Of a stretch of DNA of 64,000 nucleotides, positions 28,219-40,335 are shown one piece after another. Position numbers and translations under genes: made by a program. The notes under the pieces were generated by a model. That model was given only the letters and a program-made list of their open reading frames with translations. It did not search any database and was not told where the DNA came from. Source of the stretch: Mytilisepta virgata (taxonomy: Eukaryota > Mollusca > Bivalvia > Mytilida > Mytilidae); contig CM051520.1 of the NCBI GenBank assembly GCA_028015205.1, positions 36,385,528-36,449,527 of the forward strand, given 5' to 3'. Every line of letters begins with the position of its first letter. Positions within the stretch are counted from its first letter, which is position 1.

Positions 28219-31215
28219 TTTTAGCTCACCTGGCTTGAAAGGTCATGTGAGATTTTGTCATCACTTGGCGTCCGTCGTCTGTCCGTCTGTCTGTCCCACT
28301 GTCCACAATTCACATTTTAATTTTCTCCTCTGAAATTACTGGGCCAATTTCAACCAAACTTTGCTGGAATGGTCGTTGGATGGTCCCCTTCCAGAAATGT
28401 ATCTGGGGTCGCGATCGACCAACAAACATGGCTGCCGTTACTAAAAATAGAAAAAAGGGGGAGGGTTGTTTTTTTTTTAATCTTCTCCTCCAAAACTACT
28501 CAACCAATTTATGTCAAACTTTGGTGGAATGATTATTTGGTGATCCGCTTTCAGAATTGTATCCGACGGCTCCGCGCGCCAACCAAGATGGCCGCCACAG
28601 CGAAACTTAGTTTAATATAGGACTCTATAGGAAATTCAATTAAAAATCTTCTTGTCTGGAACTACCCACTCAAATGGAGCAAAAGTTTGGTTGAATGGTC
28701 ATTAGATAGGTCCCTTTCAGAATTGTATCCGTTGACCCTACTCGCCAACCAAGATGGCCACCACAGCCGAACTTAGTTTAACATAGGTTCTTATGGGAAA
28801 TTCATTAAAAAATATTATCATCTGGAACTTCTTGCTCAACTGGAGCCAAACTTTAGTGGAATGGTCACTAGGAGGATCCCTTTCAGAATTATGTCCAATG
28901 ACCCCCCTCCCCCCATTCCAACCAATATGTCTAGAACTACCTTCTTAATTGGAACCAAACTTTGAGGAGATGGTCTTTTAGGTGATCCAGTGAGTCTTTC
29001 AGTATTGTATCCAATGAATCTGCTGTTTGATCAAGACAGCTTCAGTAGCCAAATTTAGTTTAACATTGGAGCCTATGGGAATTTCATTAAAAAATTTTCT
29101 CCTCCAGAATATGTGCTCAATTAGAACTGCATGAATGTTTATGATGTGGTCCTTAGGCATGATCCTTTATCAAAACTGTATCAGATGACCCCACTTACCA
29201 ATCAAGATAGTTTAACATTGGACCCTATAGGGGAATTCATTAAAGAATATTCTTGTTTGGAACTATTTGCTCAATAGGAACAATAGTTTAGTTAAATGGT
29301 CCTTAGGTGATCCTATTTCAGAACCTTTTTTTCATATGAATTTTATATAGTGTTCCAAATGTTAATACCTATGTGACAGCATAATTTGTACATTTTTAAT
29401 TTTCAAAGCCTACTTGTCTCAAAATAAATAATTTTCAAATTGGCTTGACAATATTTTTGCCTCATAGCAACAAATTAAAGTTAATTTTCATGCATTTTTG
29501 TATGGATTCTTTGCTTTTAAACAAACATTCCTGGAACAAAATGGTCTTGATTTATATTGGTGTAGTTGTTTTTACAATAAGAGGCATTGTGACCATACAC
29601 AAAGTATTTTGCCCATTGTAAACAAATTGTTGAAGAAGAATCAACGCAGGAGAGCAGATTAAGGGTGGGGTAATTTGTGTTCCAATTTTCCTGCCTGCTT
29701 AAAGTCAAGATTTATACAAACTGGGGTACGAGGCGTACTTTGCAGGCGTTGGCTGCACCTCCGGTTTTATTTTAATGGGCCAGTTAAAGTACAGTTTCTG
29801 AGTAACTGATAGGTCAGTTATATTTTACACATACCTTTGTTTTAAAGTTTACATCTATTGTTTGAATCATTAGATTTTCTCACTAATCAAGATGGCCACT
29901 TTGAACAAATTTAACTTAGGACCTTATGCAAATTTCTTGAAATATATCTGGAACTACTTGCTCAATTGGAAAAAAAGTACCCATACACCACATATGAAAC
30001 CCTTGAGTCAGTGTGACCTAAATTCTACACTCCAGTCACTCTTAATATTTTAGGTGAAATTCAGTTGTTTAGAACCACACCTGGTATGGCTGTCTAAATG
30101 TACCAGTATGTTCATTTGCAGGAGTAAATTCCAGATGCACATGTCTTGGGTGGTTAATTTTGCTTTTACCGACAGTTCTAAAAAATTATATATGATATGG
30201 CTGTCTAACTGTACTAGTATATTCATTCCGAGCAGTACAGTAGCAATACACATTTACTTGGTAATTTTGACCTACATGTACATTTTATGCTTCAATGACT
30301 TTGGTTAAATTTTGCATTGGCTCTATTACTTGGCAACTATACATATTACGGTTGTCAAACTTAATCAGTATATTCATCTCTAGAAACACAGTCCAAAATG
30401 GCAGTACTTTGGTAACTGATGTAAATTTTATGCTCCAGTGACTTTGGTTAAGTTTCGCATCTAGGTCCATTTCTGTACAAATATTCATATTATGGTTGTC
30501 AAACTTTATCAGTGAATTCATGTTTACTTGTACAGTCCAGAATAAGAACACTTTGATCATTTTGACCTACATTTTACCTTCCATGGACTTAAGTTAAATT
30601 CAATGTGGTTGTCAAACTTAACCAATATATTCATATTGAGTACAGTCTGGAATGGTAGAAGTTTCAACAATAGATCAAAATGACACCATAAAACAAGATG
30701 TAAAAAGCCTCGAAAAATACAAAATGTATCAAAATTCATAAGATATAACAATGCACCTAATCAACAAGGAATAACAGTAAACAAATAAACGAAGACAACC
30801 ACTGAACTACAAATTCTTGGCTTCGAACAAACACATTTAGTATGTGGCAGGATTAAACAGGTTAGTGAGCACTCACCCTAGGATAATCCTATCCAATTAC
30901 CCAACCAGCCAACTAACATTACTACTACAAGAAACCTACATTTAATAAGAACACTATGAAAAGTTCATAGAAAAAATCTAAATTTACAATTAGAACCAAA
31001 CTTCAATAAAATGGTCATTTTTAGAATTTAAATCATTGACATCAGACACAAACAAAGATGACCAATTAACCAAACTTGTTTAACATAGATCACTATAGGA
31101 TATTTTGATTTTTTTTGTTTTAAACTGCTTACTCTGTACAAACTAAAAATTTTAATGTCAACTTTGGCAACTGTATGCCAGGTGAGCGATTACAGGCTCC
31201 TGGGAGCCTCTGGTT
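28219..31215 (+). mobile_element. AGCTCACC-family element, long copy
   Basis: Starts TTTTTAGCTCACCTGGCTTG and ends CCAGGTGAGCGATTACAGGC. The AGCTCACCTG and CAGGTGAGC ends are inverted repeats of each other. Inside are units of about 170 bp with ACCAAGATGGC(C/T)GCC, then diverged DNA and a second tandem array (30,040-30,660). There is no protein-coding frame, so it is non-autonomous. Confidence 0.65.
30040..30660. repeat. Tandem repeat within the long copy
   Basis: About four diverged units with ATGGCTGTCTAA(A/C)TGTAC or GGTTGTCAAACTTA, then AGTATATTCAT, a CAGTCCA(G/A)AAT block and CTCCAGTGACTTTGGTTAA. Unit about 150-180 bp. Confidence 0.65.
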
Positions 31216-31494
31216 TTCATTTTTTTTTCATTTTTTTAATTTTTTTTTTTTTTGTTATTTGTTTTTTTGGGGGGGCAAAAATTATTGTTTTTGGGGGGGG
31301 GTAAATTTAAAAAAAACAAATGTTCAAATTTTTTCCCCATTATTTGACTTTTTTTCAACCCCCCCCCCCCCCCCCCCCTATTTTTTTATTTTTTATTTCA
31401 CAAAATATTTTCCCCAATCAATTTCATTTGTAGCAGTAGACTTTAATTTGGAAAATTTGAAGTCCTCTGTTTAAATATATGATAAAGTGTATAT
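31216..31494. other. Homopolymer-rich stretch
   Basis: T, G and C runs (for example poly-C at 31,361-31,378), with no gene. The composition suggests unstable or error-prone sequence. Confidence 0.6.
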
Positions 31495-31619
31495 TACATG
31501 TTAAAATCTGTATCACATGCTGTATCAACCTCGACCAATATCAGCCCTCGGGCCAAGGCCCTCTGGCTGATATTGGTTTCTCGGGTTGATACAGCATGTG
31601 ATACAGATTTTACCATGTA
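31495..31619. mobile_element. Short hairpin element, about 125 bp
   Basis: Arms of about 50 bp: TACATGTTAAAATCTGTATC at the left and its near-complement ending CCATGTA at the right. Also GACCAATATCAGCC pairs with GGCTGATATTGG, around a loop near 31,546-31,563. A miniature fold-back element. Confidence 0.75.
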
Positions 31620-31689
31620 TTATTCTCTATGTACCACGCACACATTATTTTAATACAATTAATTGTTTATAATTGCAATCCGACGTTTT

Positions 31690-33314
31690 TTAGCTCACCT
31701 GACCGGAAGGGTCATGTGAGCTATTGCCATCACTTGGCATCCGTCCGTCCGTCGTAAACTTTTTAAAAAATCTTCTCCTCTGAAACTGCTGGGCCAATAT
31801 GAACCCAGTTTCAAAATTGTATCCAATGAGTCCAATTTTATATAGAACATAGGGGTAAATTGCTGTTTTTGGTTAATAACTCAAAAACCAGTACAGATAT
31901 CGAAAATCTGACACGGAGTAAAAATGATCAACACGGCAAGATCTACCTACCCTGCAATTTTGAAGATAATTGGAATACCCATCTTGGAGTTATTGCCCTT
32001 TTTTGTGAAATTTTCAAATTTTTTATACATTTTGTCTTATATTTTGAAAAGTATTAGAGATAGAGGTTAAGTTTTATTGCAAAAATGTTCAGCATGTTAA
32101 GATCAACATATCCTCTAATTTTGTTATAAATCGGAATACCCATCTTGGAGTTATTGCCCTTTCTTTGTCAAATTTTCAACATTTTTATATATTTTGCCTT
32201 ATATTTCATTAACTATAAGAGATAGAAGTTAAGTTTAAATTGCAATTATGTTCAGCATGTCAAGATCTACACATCCTCTAATTTTGAAGTAAATATGATT
32301 ACCCATCTTGGAGATATTGCCCTTTTTATCAAATTTTCCAAAAAATTAATATATTTCGTCTTAGATTTCAAAAAGTATTAGAGATAGAGGTTAAGTTTTA
32401 ACTGTCAAAATGTTCAGCATGTCAAGATCTACATACCCTCTAATTTTGTAATGAATCTGAATACCCATCTTGGAGTTATTGTCCTTTCTTTGTCAAATTT
32501 TCAACATAGTTTAACATTGGACCCTATGGGAAAACATGTTAAAGTTCATCTCCTCTGAAACTACTTGAGCAAATTTAACAAAACTTTAGAGGAATGATGT
32601 ATGGAAGGTCCTTTACTAAGATTGCCAAAATTTTTCCGCTCCGCCGTAAAACATGGCTGCCAGCGCAGGACATAGTTTAACATTGGATCCTATGGGAAAA
32701 CATGTTAAAGTTCATCTCCTCTGAAACTACTTGAGCAAATTTAACCAAACTTTACAGGAATGATGTATGGAAGGTCCTATATTGAGATTGTTGAAATTTT
32801 TCCGATCCGCTTTAAAACATTTCTGCCAGCGCAGGACATAGTTTAACATTGGACCCTATGGGAAAACATGTTAAAGTTCATCTCCTCTGAAACTACTTGA
32901 GCAAATTTAACCAAACTGTTCTGGAATGATGTATGGAAGGTCCTTTAGAGGGATTGCTCATTTCGTTCGAATGCGACAAACATCATGGCTGACAGCGTGA
33001 ACATAGTTTAACATACATGCCTATAGAAAAAAACATATTTTGATCATCTCCTTTAAAACTTTAATAGCAAATTGAATAAAACTGTACTGGAATGATGAAT
33101 GGAAGGTCCTTTACAAAGTTGGCTCATTATGTTCAAATCTGAGAAAAACATGGCCGCCAGAGGGGAAATACTTTTAACTTTGGACCCTATGAAAAAAATA
33201 TATTTTGATCATCTGCTCTGAAACTTTTGGAGCAAATTCAACCAAAGAATTAATGGAAGTTTGTAGAAGCATTTCGTCAGGTGAGCGATACAGGCTCAGC
33301 CCACTGAGCCTCAA
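31690..33314 (+). mobile_element. AGCTCACC-family element, complete ends
   Basis: Starts TTAGCTCACCTGACCGGAAG and ends CAGGTGAGCGATACAGGCTC. Internal tandem units are of two kinds: one with CCCATCTTGGAGTTATTGCC, and one with CATAGTTTAACATTGGACCC. No coding frame. Confidence 0.75.
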
Positions 33315-33356
33315 GTATTGATACCTGATTATCGTTTGATTAACGACTTTCACACC

Positions 33357-34770
33357 TTTTTAGCTCACCTGGCCAAAGGCCATGTGAGGTTTTGCCATCA
33401 CTTTTCGTCCGTCGTAAACTTTTCATTCAAACATCTTCTCCTCAGAAACCATTTGGCCAATTCCAACCAAACTTTGCATGAGTGGTGTATGGAAGGTCCT
33501 CAACAAAGTTTCCTCATTTAGTTCTGAATGGTCAAGAAACATGGCGACCAGAGGCAATTCTTGTTTCTGATTGGCTGATTTTCAAAAATCTTCTCCTCTG
33601 AAACGGCTGGGCAGATTGGATCGAGGCTTCATAGGAATGATATATGACATGTCCTCCACAAATGATCCTCATTTTATATTGATCCGATGAAAAATATGGC
33701 CACTGTTGCTAAAAATAGAACATAGGCGTAAATTGCTGTTTTTTGCTTATAACTCAAAAACCGTTACAGATATCGAAAATCTGACATGGGGTAAAATTGA
33801 TCAGCATGACAAGATCTACCTACCCTGAAATTTTAAAGGAAATTCCAAAACCCATTTAGGAGTTATTGCCCTTTTTTTGTCAAATTTTCAAAATTTTTTC
33901 ATTCAAAAATCTTCTCCTCTGAAACCGCTGGGCCGATTGTTTTGAAACATAATAGGAATGATCTACGACATGTCCTCTACAAACGATCCTCAATTTATTT
34001 TGATCTGACATAAAACATGGCTGTCATAGCTAAAAATAGAATATAGGGGTGCATGTGTTGTTTTTGGCTTATAACTTAAAAACCGTTACAGATATCAAAA
34101 ATCTGACGGGGTAAAATTGATCAGCATGACAAGATCTACCTTACCTGAAATTTTGAAAGAAATGCTAAAACCCATTTAGGAGTTATTGCCCTTTTTTCGT
34201 CAAATTTTGAAAATTTAACATTTTTCGTCATTTATCCCCAAAACTATTTGAGATAGAAGTGATATGTAAATTTGAAAAATGTTTGCCATGTTGAGATCTA
34301 CATACCCTGAAATTTTAAAGGAAATCCCAAAACCCATTTAGTAGTTATTGCCCTTTTTTTGTCAGATTTTCAAAATTTTAACATTTTTGCATTTATCTCC
34401 AAAAGTATTTGAGATAGAAGTGAAATGTAAATTGAAAAATGTTTGCCATGTTGAGATCTACCTACCCTGAAATTTTGAAGGGAATCCCAAATTCTATTCA
34501 GGAGTTATTGGTTTGTGTAATTTGAGGTCGGGTTCTGTTACATTTATTTAAGGTTCACCCTTATTCCTGGTCAATTTTATCAACTTCCTTCCAGGACTAC
34601 CACCATCAGGTAACATATTTTAACATTAAACCTTATGAAAAATAAATCTTCAACAAATTTTCCCTGAACAATTGAACCAATTGCAACAAACTTGGTCAAA
34701 TAGTTGATTAATTGTCCAATGAAAACTAGACTCCAGGTGAGCGATACAGGCTCTGGTGAGCCTCTTGTTT
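33357..34770 (+). mobile_element. AGCTCACC-family element, complete ends
   Basis: Starts TTTTAGCTCACCTGGCCAAA and ends CCAGGTGAGCGATACAGGCT. It repeats CAAGATCTACCTACCCTGAA and GAGTTATTGCCC units. It lies head-to-tail 42 bp after the previous copy. Confidence 0.75.
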
Positions 34771-35391
34771 ATTTTTGGTCTAATTCGTAGTAGCAGTAGG
34801 CATACTGGACCTTTGGCCAAACTTTTGAAAGGGAACCACAGAACCTAAATACAATTTTACCAAATACTGATCGCAATTGCCAAATTATTTTCAGAGGAGA
34901 TTTTTAATATTTTGTTGTTTTTTTCTATTTTCGTAGCTGTCCTCATATTGGTCATGGTACGGACCCCATGAGATCACCTAAGGACCATTGACCACATTTA
35001 AGCCTCAATAGGCCATGAAGTTTCAGAAGAAAGTATTTTAACATAGTAGTCTAAGTTCCTAACCCCGGAAACAATTATAAAGGGGACTACATAAGGACCA
35101 TTCAGTTAAATTTTGTATGAATTGTCCCATTGGTTTTAGAGTTGATTTAAAAACTTTTTGTTGACATCTGTTCGGAGGTCCGAACCCCGTGTCTCACATT
35201 TAAAAGGGGAGCATTCCATAAACATTTACTAGTATTATTTTCCCCAACAGTTTCAAAGAAAATTTCAAAATATGTTTTGCTCTATTTTTTAATTTCGGAC
35301 TCCCGGGTATGGATGTAATTTTGGAAGAAGATCATTCAAGGACCATTTTACCAAACTTTCTTCCGTATTACCTACAAAATAGGACAAATAT
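34771..35391. repeat. Diverged repeat DNA before the SINE
   Basis: Contains weak relatives of the AGCTCACC family interior (GGACCATTNNACCA and TTTTAGAG blocks). No gene. Confidence 0.45.
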
Positions 35392-35688
35392 ACCTAAGGA
35401 GCAATGAGAGGCCTCGGTGGCCGAGTGGTCTAGGTAGTTCGTCATGACTACTAATATAACGATCACTAGCCTGTCAACTCTGAGGTTGTGAGTTCGAATC
35501 TCACAGGTGGCGGGGTGTGTTCGACTCCAATCTTAATTGACAAGGATTGCCAATTTTTCTACCGAAGGTCGGTGGTTCTCTTCGGGTACTCCGGCTTCCT
35601 CCACCAATAAAAACTGGCTCCGCGAAATAGTCAAATGTGCTGAAAACGGTTTAACACCCCAACTAAACAAACAAACCTAAGGAGCAAT
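35392..35688 (+). mobile_element. tRNA-derived SINE with 14-bp target-site duplication
   Basis: The element (35,406-35,674) is flanked by perfect direct repeats ACCTAAGGAGCAAT at 35,392-35,405 and 35,675-35,688. Its head is tRNA-like (class II, long variable arm), with an A box in GTGGCCGAGTGGTC and a B box in GAGTTCGAATC, the internal promoter of RNA polymerase III. The body carries GGTTCTCTTCGGGTACTCCG and CTTCCTCC, a conserved SINE core, and the tail is AACAAACAAAC. The perfect duplication indicates recent insertion by a LINE machinery. Confidence 0.9.
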
Positions 35689-35919
35689 AAAAAAACGTAA
35701 TCCATTGGACAGACAAACCCAGGAAGACAAATGAACAACCACAAGCACAACAAATAAACACAGAAAACTAAAAAACAATGAACAACACCAACTCCTATAA
35801 AAACCAGGAGTGAACCCAGGTGCTCCGGAAGGGTAAGCAGTTCCTGCACCGTATACGGAACCCGTCGTGAAGTTCAACAAAGTCAATCCGGTGGAAGTCA
35901 CAAATCGGTGGAGACACAT

Positions 35920-36900
35920 GAAATGTTACGACAGTGGGAACATGTCCGACATCATCTTAGATATTGGAACACTGTAATGGTCAATCAATTCGTGATGACG
36001 ACCGTAAAATTTCCTCATCAACTTATCTCTGATAAAACCCTGATTAAGAAGCTTTTGTGAAAGCAGTAATCCTCTTTCTCGAAAGTCAGGGTAACTGACG
36101 CATGCCCTTGAAAATCGGATAAGCTGAGAAACGTAGACGCCATATGCAGGCGATGCTGGTATATTGCTACTCAAGAAGAGAAAATTAACAATAGGAAAGT
36201 TGAAGTCATCACGTTTATAATAAAGTTTTGTCTTCACATGTCTCTCATTGTCTGTTTCAAGAAACAAATCCAAATATGAAGCGGTTTTTGGTGTATCTGT
36301 AGTATCCTTAATTTCGAGCTCACTGGGGTAGGTTAGATGTAGAAAGTCTTGGAATTTGTCGGTATTTAACGACAACACGTCATCTATATAACGAAAAGTG
36401 AATTAAAGGATTGGGCTAGTTTCTTTCTGTTTTCACGTTGTAACCCTTGAATGAAGTCCGCTTCATATGAGTACAGAAACAGATCGGCGAGGAGAGCAGC
36501 ACAGTTGGTTCCCATTGGAATGTCGATTGTTTGTTGAAAAATTAGACCGCCAAATTCAACAAACATGTTGTCTATGAGAAAATCTAACATGTTTGTAATT
36601 TCATCTTCAGAATACTTTTTGTCAGAATCAGAGTGGTTCTTCACGAAATAAGCCTTTTCTCTACCTATAACTAGAAATTTATACCTGCGTGTGGCATTTT
36701 TCTTGAAAAAAAAAACTGATAAACTAGTTGCTTTAAGCGATCTTTTAATTGAGAATGTGGTATGGTAGTGTAGAGTGTAGAGAATTCGAATCTTTTTATG
36801 CTGTTGCTTGTAGCCAAAGATTTTGATTTTAGATATTGTAGTAAATTTTTTGAGTTTTTAAGAATCCATATCTGATTGACGCCACTGGTGGAATATGATG
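35920..36900 (-). pseudogene. Reverse transcriptase fragment, Penelope-like or related
   Basis: Read on the minus strand in three frames. FSTLYTTIPHSQLKDRLKQL (palm motif A region, near 36,770) is followed by IPMGTNCAALLADLFLYSYE (motif B region, about 36,470-36,530). Next comes YIDDVLSL, the catalytic YxDD box, near 36,380, and then SYLDLFLE, FNFPIVNF and the C-terminal helices down to 35,926. At least one frameshift separates motif B from the YIDD box (near 36,395), and another lies around 36,660. The sequence belongs to an RT family abundant in bivalve and cnidarian genomes; I assign it to Penelope-like elements only tentatively. Both flanks carry GTGCTCCGGAAGGGTAAGCA-like sequence (35,820 and 37,240), a possible terminal repeat. 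Confidence 0.75.
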
Positions 36901-37790
36901 TTTCACAGTAATTCTGACGGCCCTCTTTAATACAAAGTGTCATGAAATTCTGTTGAGTGTGTGTTTTCAAAGAAGTTGCGCCGACAATTTTAAACTGTTG
37001 CATTAGTATATTTATACCAAAATTCAAGTTCAAAGGGGGAAAACTCCTAGAAAAAAAATGCTGAATCTTAATTTCTTGTCGATATGCACAACTACATAGT
37101 AACGTCAAGAAATACCAAAGGGATATTCGAAGGAGGGAAAAATCGGAACAACTGACAAACTCCAGAGAACAACGAAGACAAGACCAAAACAATGCATGCA
37201 CTACAATTACATACATATGAACATTGAACCCACCGGGGGTAGACTCAGATGCTCCGGAAGAGTAAGCAGTCTCTGCTTCCTGCGGGGCACCCGCCATGCT
37301 GCCCATGTCAAATCCGGTATGAGGAAGGGATAACATCAATGTATAGTATACATATTATTAACTAAAAAGTTTAATGAAATTCTGTTTTGTGGTTTCAGAG
37401 GAGTTGAGCTGACAAACTGCTGCAGTAGTATATTATGGTCAAAATTCTAAGTTCAAAGGGGCATAACTCCTAGAAAAAGAAAAAAATTCAATCAAAACAT
37501 GTCGATATGCACATCTACATAGTATGTTCAAATTAACTACAAAGTTTCGTGAAATTCTGTTGTGTGGTTTCTGAGAATTTGCGCTCACATGAATATGACA
37601 TACGGATGGACGGGTCAAAAACATTATACACTCCAAGTGTGTGTATAACCAGAGTTTCAACTGAGAATACATTTTGTACCTAACAGTGAACAGTAAATGG
37701 AAGATGACAAGGTAATGGATGCCACTTGCAAGTTTGTCAATAAACCACATGGATCTTTACGTCTTGTGATAAAATCCCGGGATAAAATAT
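36901..37790. repeat. Interspersed repeat DNA, two related blocks
   Basis: Blocks near 36,950-37,100 and 37,380-37,640 share TGAAATTCTGTT, AAGTTCAAAGGGG, AACTCCTAGAAAAA, GTCGATATGCACA and CTACATAGTA. No gene beyond the RT remnant. Confidence 0.6.
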
Positions 37791-38694
37791 ATGACCAATA
37801 TGGAGAAAAAGACACAAATATACATATGTATATATTAGATACTTTATTTTGCTAGAATATAAACAAACGCCAGCCTATAGCTACATGTTTAAATAAATAT
37901 CCATCTTTTTAATATATTAACTTGACAAGAATTTATTAGTACATGTACATCAATATGAAAATATCAAAACTGATTGAAGAAGGTGTTGAATAAATAATAT
38001 AACTATATTTTGTGTAATAAATTCATTAATACAAATTTTGCAGCTCTGAATACAATTTTCAGTTTTCATGCAATTTGGACGTTTATTTTAATACATGTAT
38101 TTGTGAATTTTATTTGGATAATTTATCAAAACCTTGCTCATTCCACAGATATAAATTGTGTAACAAAATCAGGTCAAATTAACCTTTTAGAGAAGAAACA
38201 GCTGAATGTTTTGATCAAACTAAAATTTAAATATTTCGTTTATAGCATTATACAAAATTCTGTTACTCTTCAAGTCAAAACTGGTCTGCATGCTTTATTA
38301 TAAAATAACATGATTATATTTTTTCCAAAAATGGTCTTGCATATATACAAAATATTAAAGTGGAACCAAGGCTTAATTTATCTACTTTATCCAAGTTTTG
38401 TATCTGCGTATTTTCTGTGGCAAAACTAACCAAAACAAACATGTAAAACCTCGTTAAAAAACTCAATCTAAATATATATTTCTAATCCGGGAGAATTCTG
38501 GTAAAATGTTTTAAGGTTTTATTAAATGCTGCAAAAGTTATAAGACCTTGTTCTTCATATATGTATGCAACAAATAGCATAATTACAACAAATATCAGAT
38601 TTTGTTTGTATTAGTTGAAACCTGTTACATCAAAATTATCATCATTTATTTACAAATACTTTCACCCAAGACTACAATCTCAATATATGTTAAG
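37791..38694. other. AT-rich DNA, no gene recognised
   Basis: No coding or structural feature that I can support. Confidence 0.5.
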
Positions 38695-39178
38695 CATTCA
38701 GAACTAGAGGCTATCAAAGCCTGTATCGTTCACCTGGCAGAACTAAAATTTAAGTGTAGCAGTCAATTTGGCTGGTCCTGTGTTAAACTAAGTTCAGCTA
38801 TGGTGGCCATCTTGACAGACTCTCGAGATCATCGGATATACTTTTGAAAGATAATAATCTGAGGACCATTGCTGCCATTAGTCAGGTTCAAATTGGTAGT
38901 GTCAGGCAAGAAGATTTTTAAATTAATTTTCCAACAGGGTTCTGTTTTAAATTAAGTTTGGATGTGGCGGCCATCTTTGTTCACTGTCCAGGTCATAGGT
39001 CCATCTAAGTAAGTTGTAAGTCGTGGATGCCAGACACATTTTAGAAGGGGGCACCCCAAGCACCATTCCACCAAAGTTTAGTCCCAGTTGTTCAAGTGGT
39101 TTCAGGAAGAAGATCTTTAAAGAAAAGTTTATGCCAGACGATCCTATATTTCCGTTGGGCTAGGTGAGCTAAAAAAAT
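38695..39178 (-). mobile_element. Short AGCTCACC-family element, reverse
   Basis: On the minus strand it starts TTTTTTTAGCTCACCTAGCC and ends GGTGAACGATACAGGC. It has one or two internal units (GTTAAACTAAGTTCAGCTAT, GGTGGCCATCTTG). Confidence 0.75.
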
Positions 39179-39269
39179 TTGTTACTGAATAAGAACTATA
39201 AAAATCACAAAGAAATGAAGTATAAAAAATCAAGAGTACTTGCTCACGTTGCTTTATATATTGCATATA

Positions 39270-40335
39270 AACTAGAGGCTCCAAGGTGCCCGTATCGCTC
39301 ACCTGGATTCAATTTGCCAATCAACAGCCATTATACCACCTGAAAAACAATCCTGATTATTGGGCATGATTCTGAGTGAGGACCATCTAAGAACCATGAC
39401 TGCCAAGTCTGTTTCCATCTGGCGAAGTGCTTTAAGTCAAGACAATTTTTAATTGAATTTTGCCATAGGGCACAATATTCAACTATGTTCACCTGTGGCA
39501 GCTGATCTTGTTTGATAGTCCAAGTTGTCAGATATAAATCTGAAAGAGAACCATCTAATAAACAAGGCTGCAAAATCTGGCTTCCATTGGCATTCAGATA
39601 ATAAGTTTTTAAAATGAATTTTTGCTTAGAGTCCTATGTAAAACTAAGTTTCACTGTGGTGGCCATCTTTGTTGACATTCCATGTCATTGGACAAAATTC
39701 TGATTTGAATCATATAAGGACCATTCCTGTCAAGTTTGGTTCCAATTGGCTCAGTGGTTTGAGACAAGAAGATTTTTAAATTAATTTTTCCATTGGGTCC
39801 TATGTTAAACTAAGTTCAGCTTCGGCAATCATCTTGGTTGACAGTCCGGGCTATTGGACATAATTCTGAAAGTGGGCCACCTAAGGACCGTTTCTGCCAA
39901 CTTTTGTTTTAATTGGCTAAATAGTTTCAGACAAGATGATTTTTAAATGAATTTTCCCACAGGGTATGTTAAACAAAGTTTCGCTGTGCTGGCCATCTTT
40001 GTTGACAGTCTGGGTCAACGGACACAATTACGAAAGAGGACCACCTAAGGACCATTACTACCAAGTTTGATTCCATCTGGCCATTTAGTTCCAATGAAAT
40101 ACTGTTAAATTCATCCCCTCTTCTTTTTATTTTTGGTAACAGCCACCATGTTGCCAATTGGATTTCGGGGATGCTTAACAAAATATGTAAATTTTATAAA
40201 GGCGCCTTCCGATGCTTCATACCAATTTTCAGTTTATTTGGCCCAGGGGATTCAGAGGAGAAGACCGACAGTCAGACAACAGAGGTGAAGTGATGACAAC
40301 AACTCACACGGCCTTTTTGGCAAGGCGAGTTAACA
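39270..40335 (-). mobile_element. AGCTCACC-family element, reverse
   Basis: On the minus strand it runs from GTTAACTCGCCTTGCC to CAGGTGAGCGATACGGGC. It has about five internal units with AACTAAGTTCAGCTTCGGCA, GACAGTCCGGGC and AATTGGCT(C/A)A. Confidence 0.75.

Noticed and set aside
35410..35520. A functional tRNA gene
   Set aside because: The tRNA-like head is joined to a SINE body and tail and flanked by target-site duplications, so it is a SINE.
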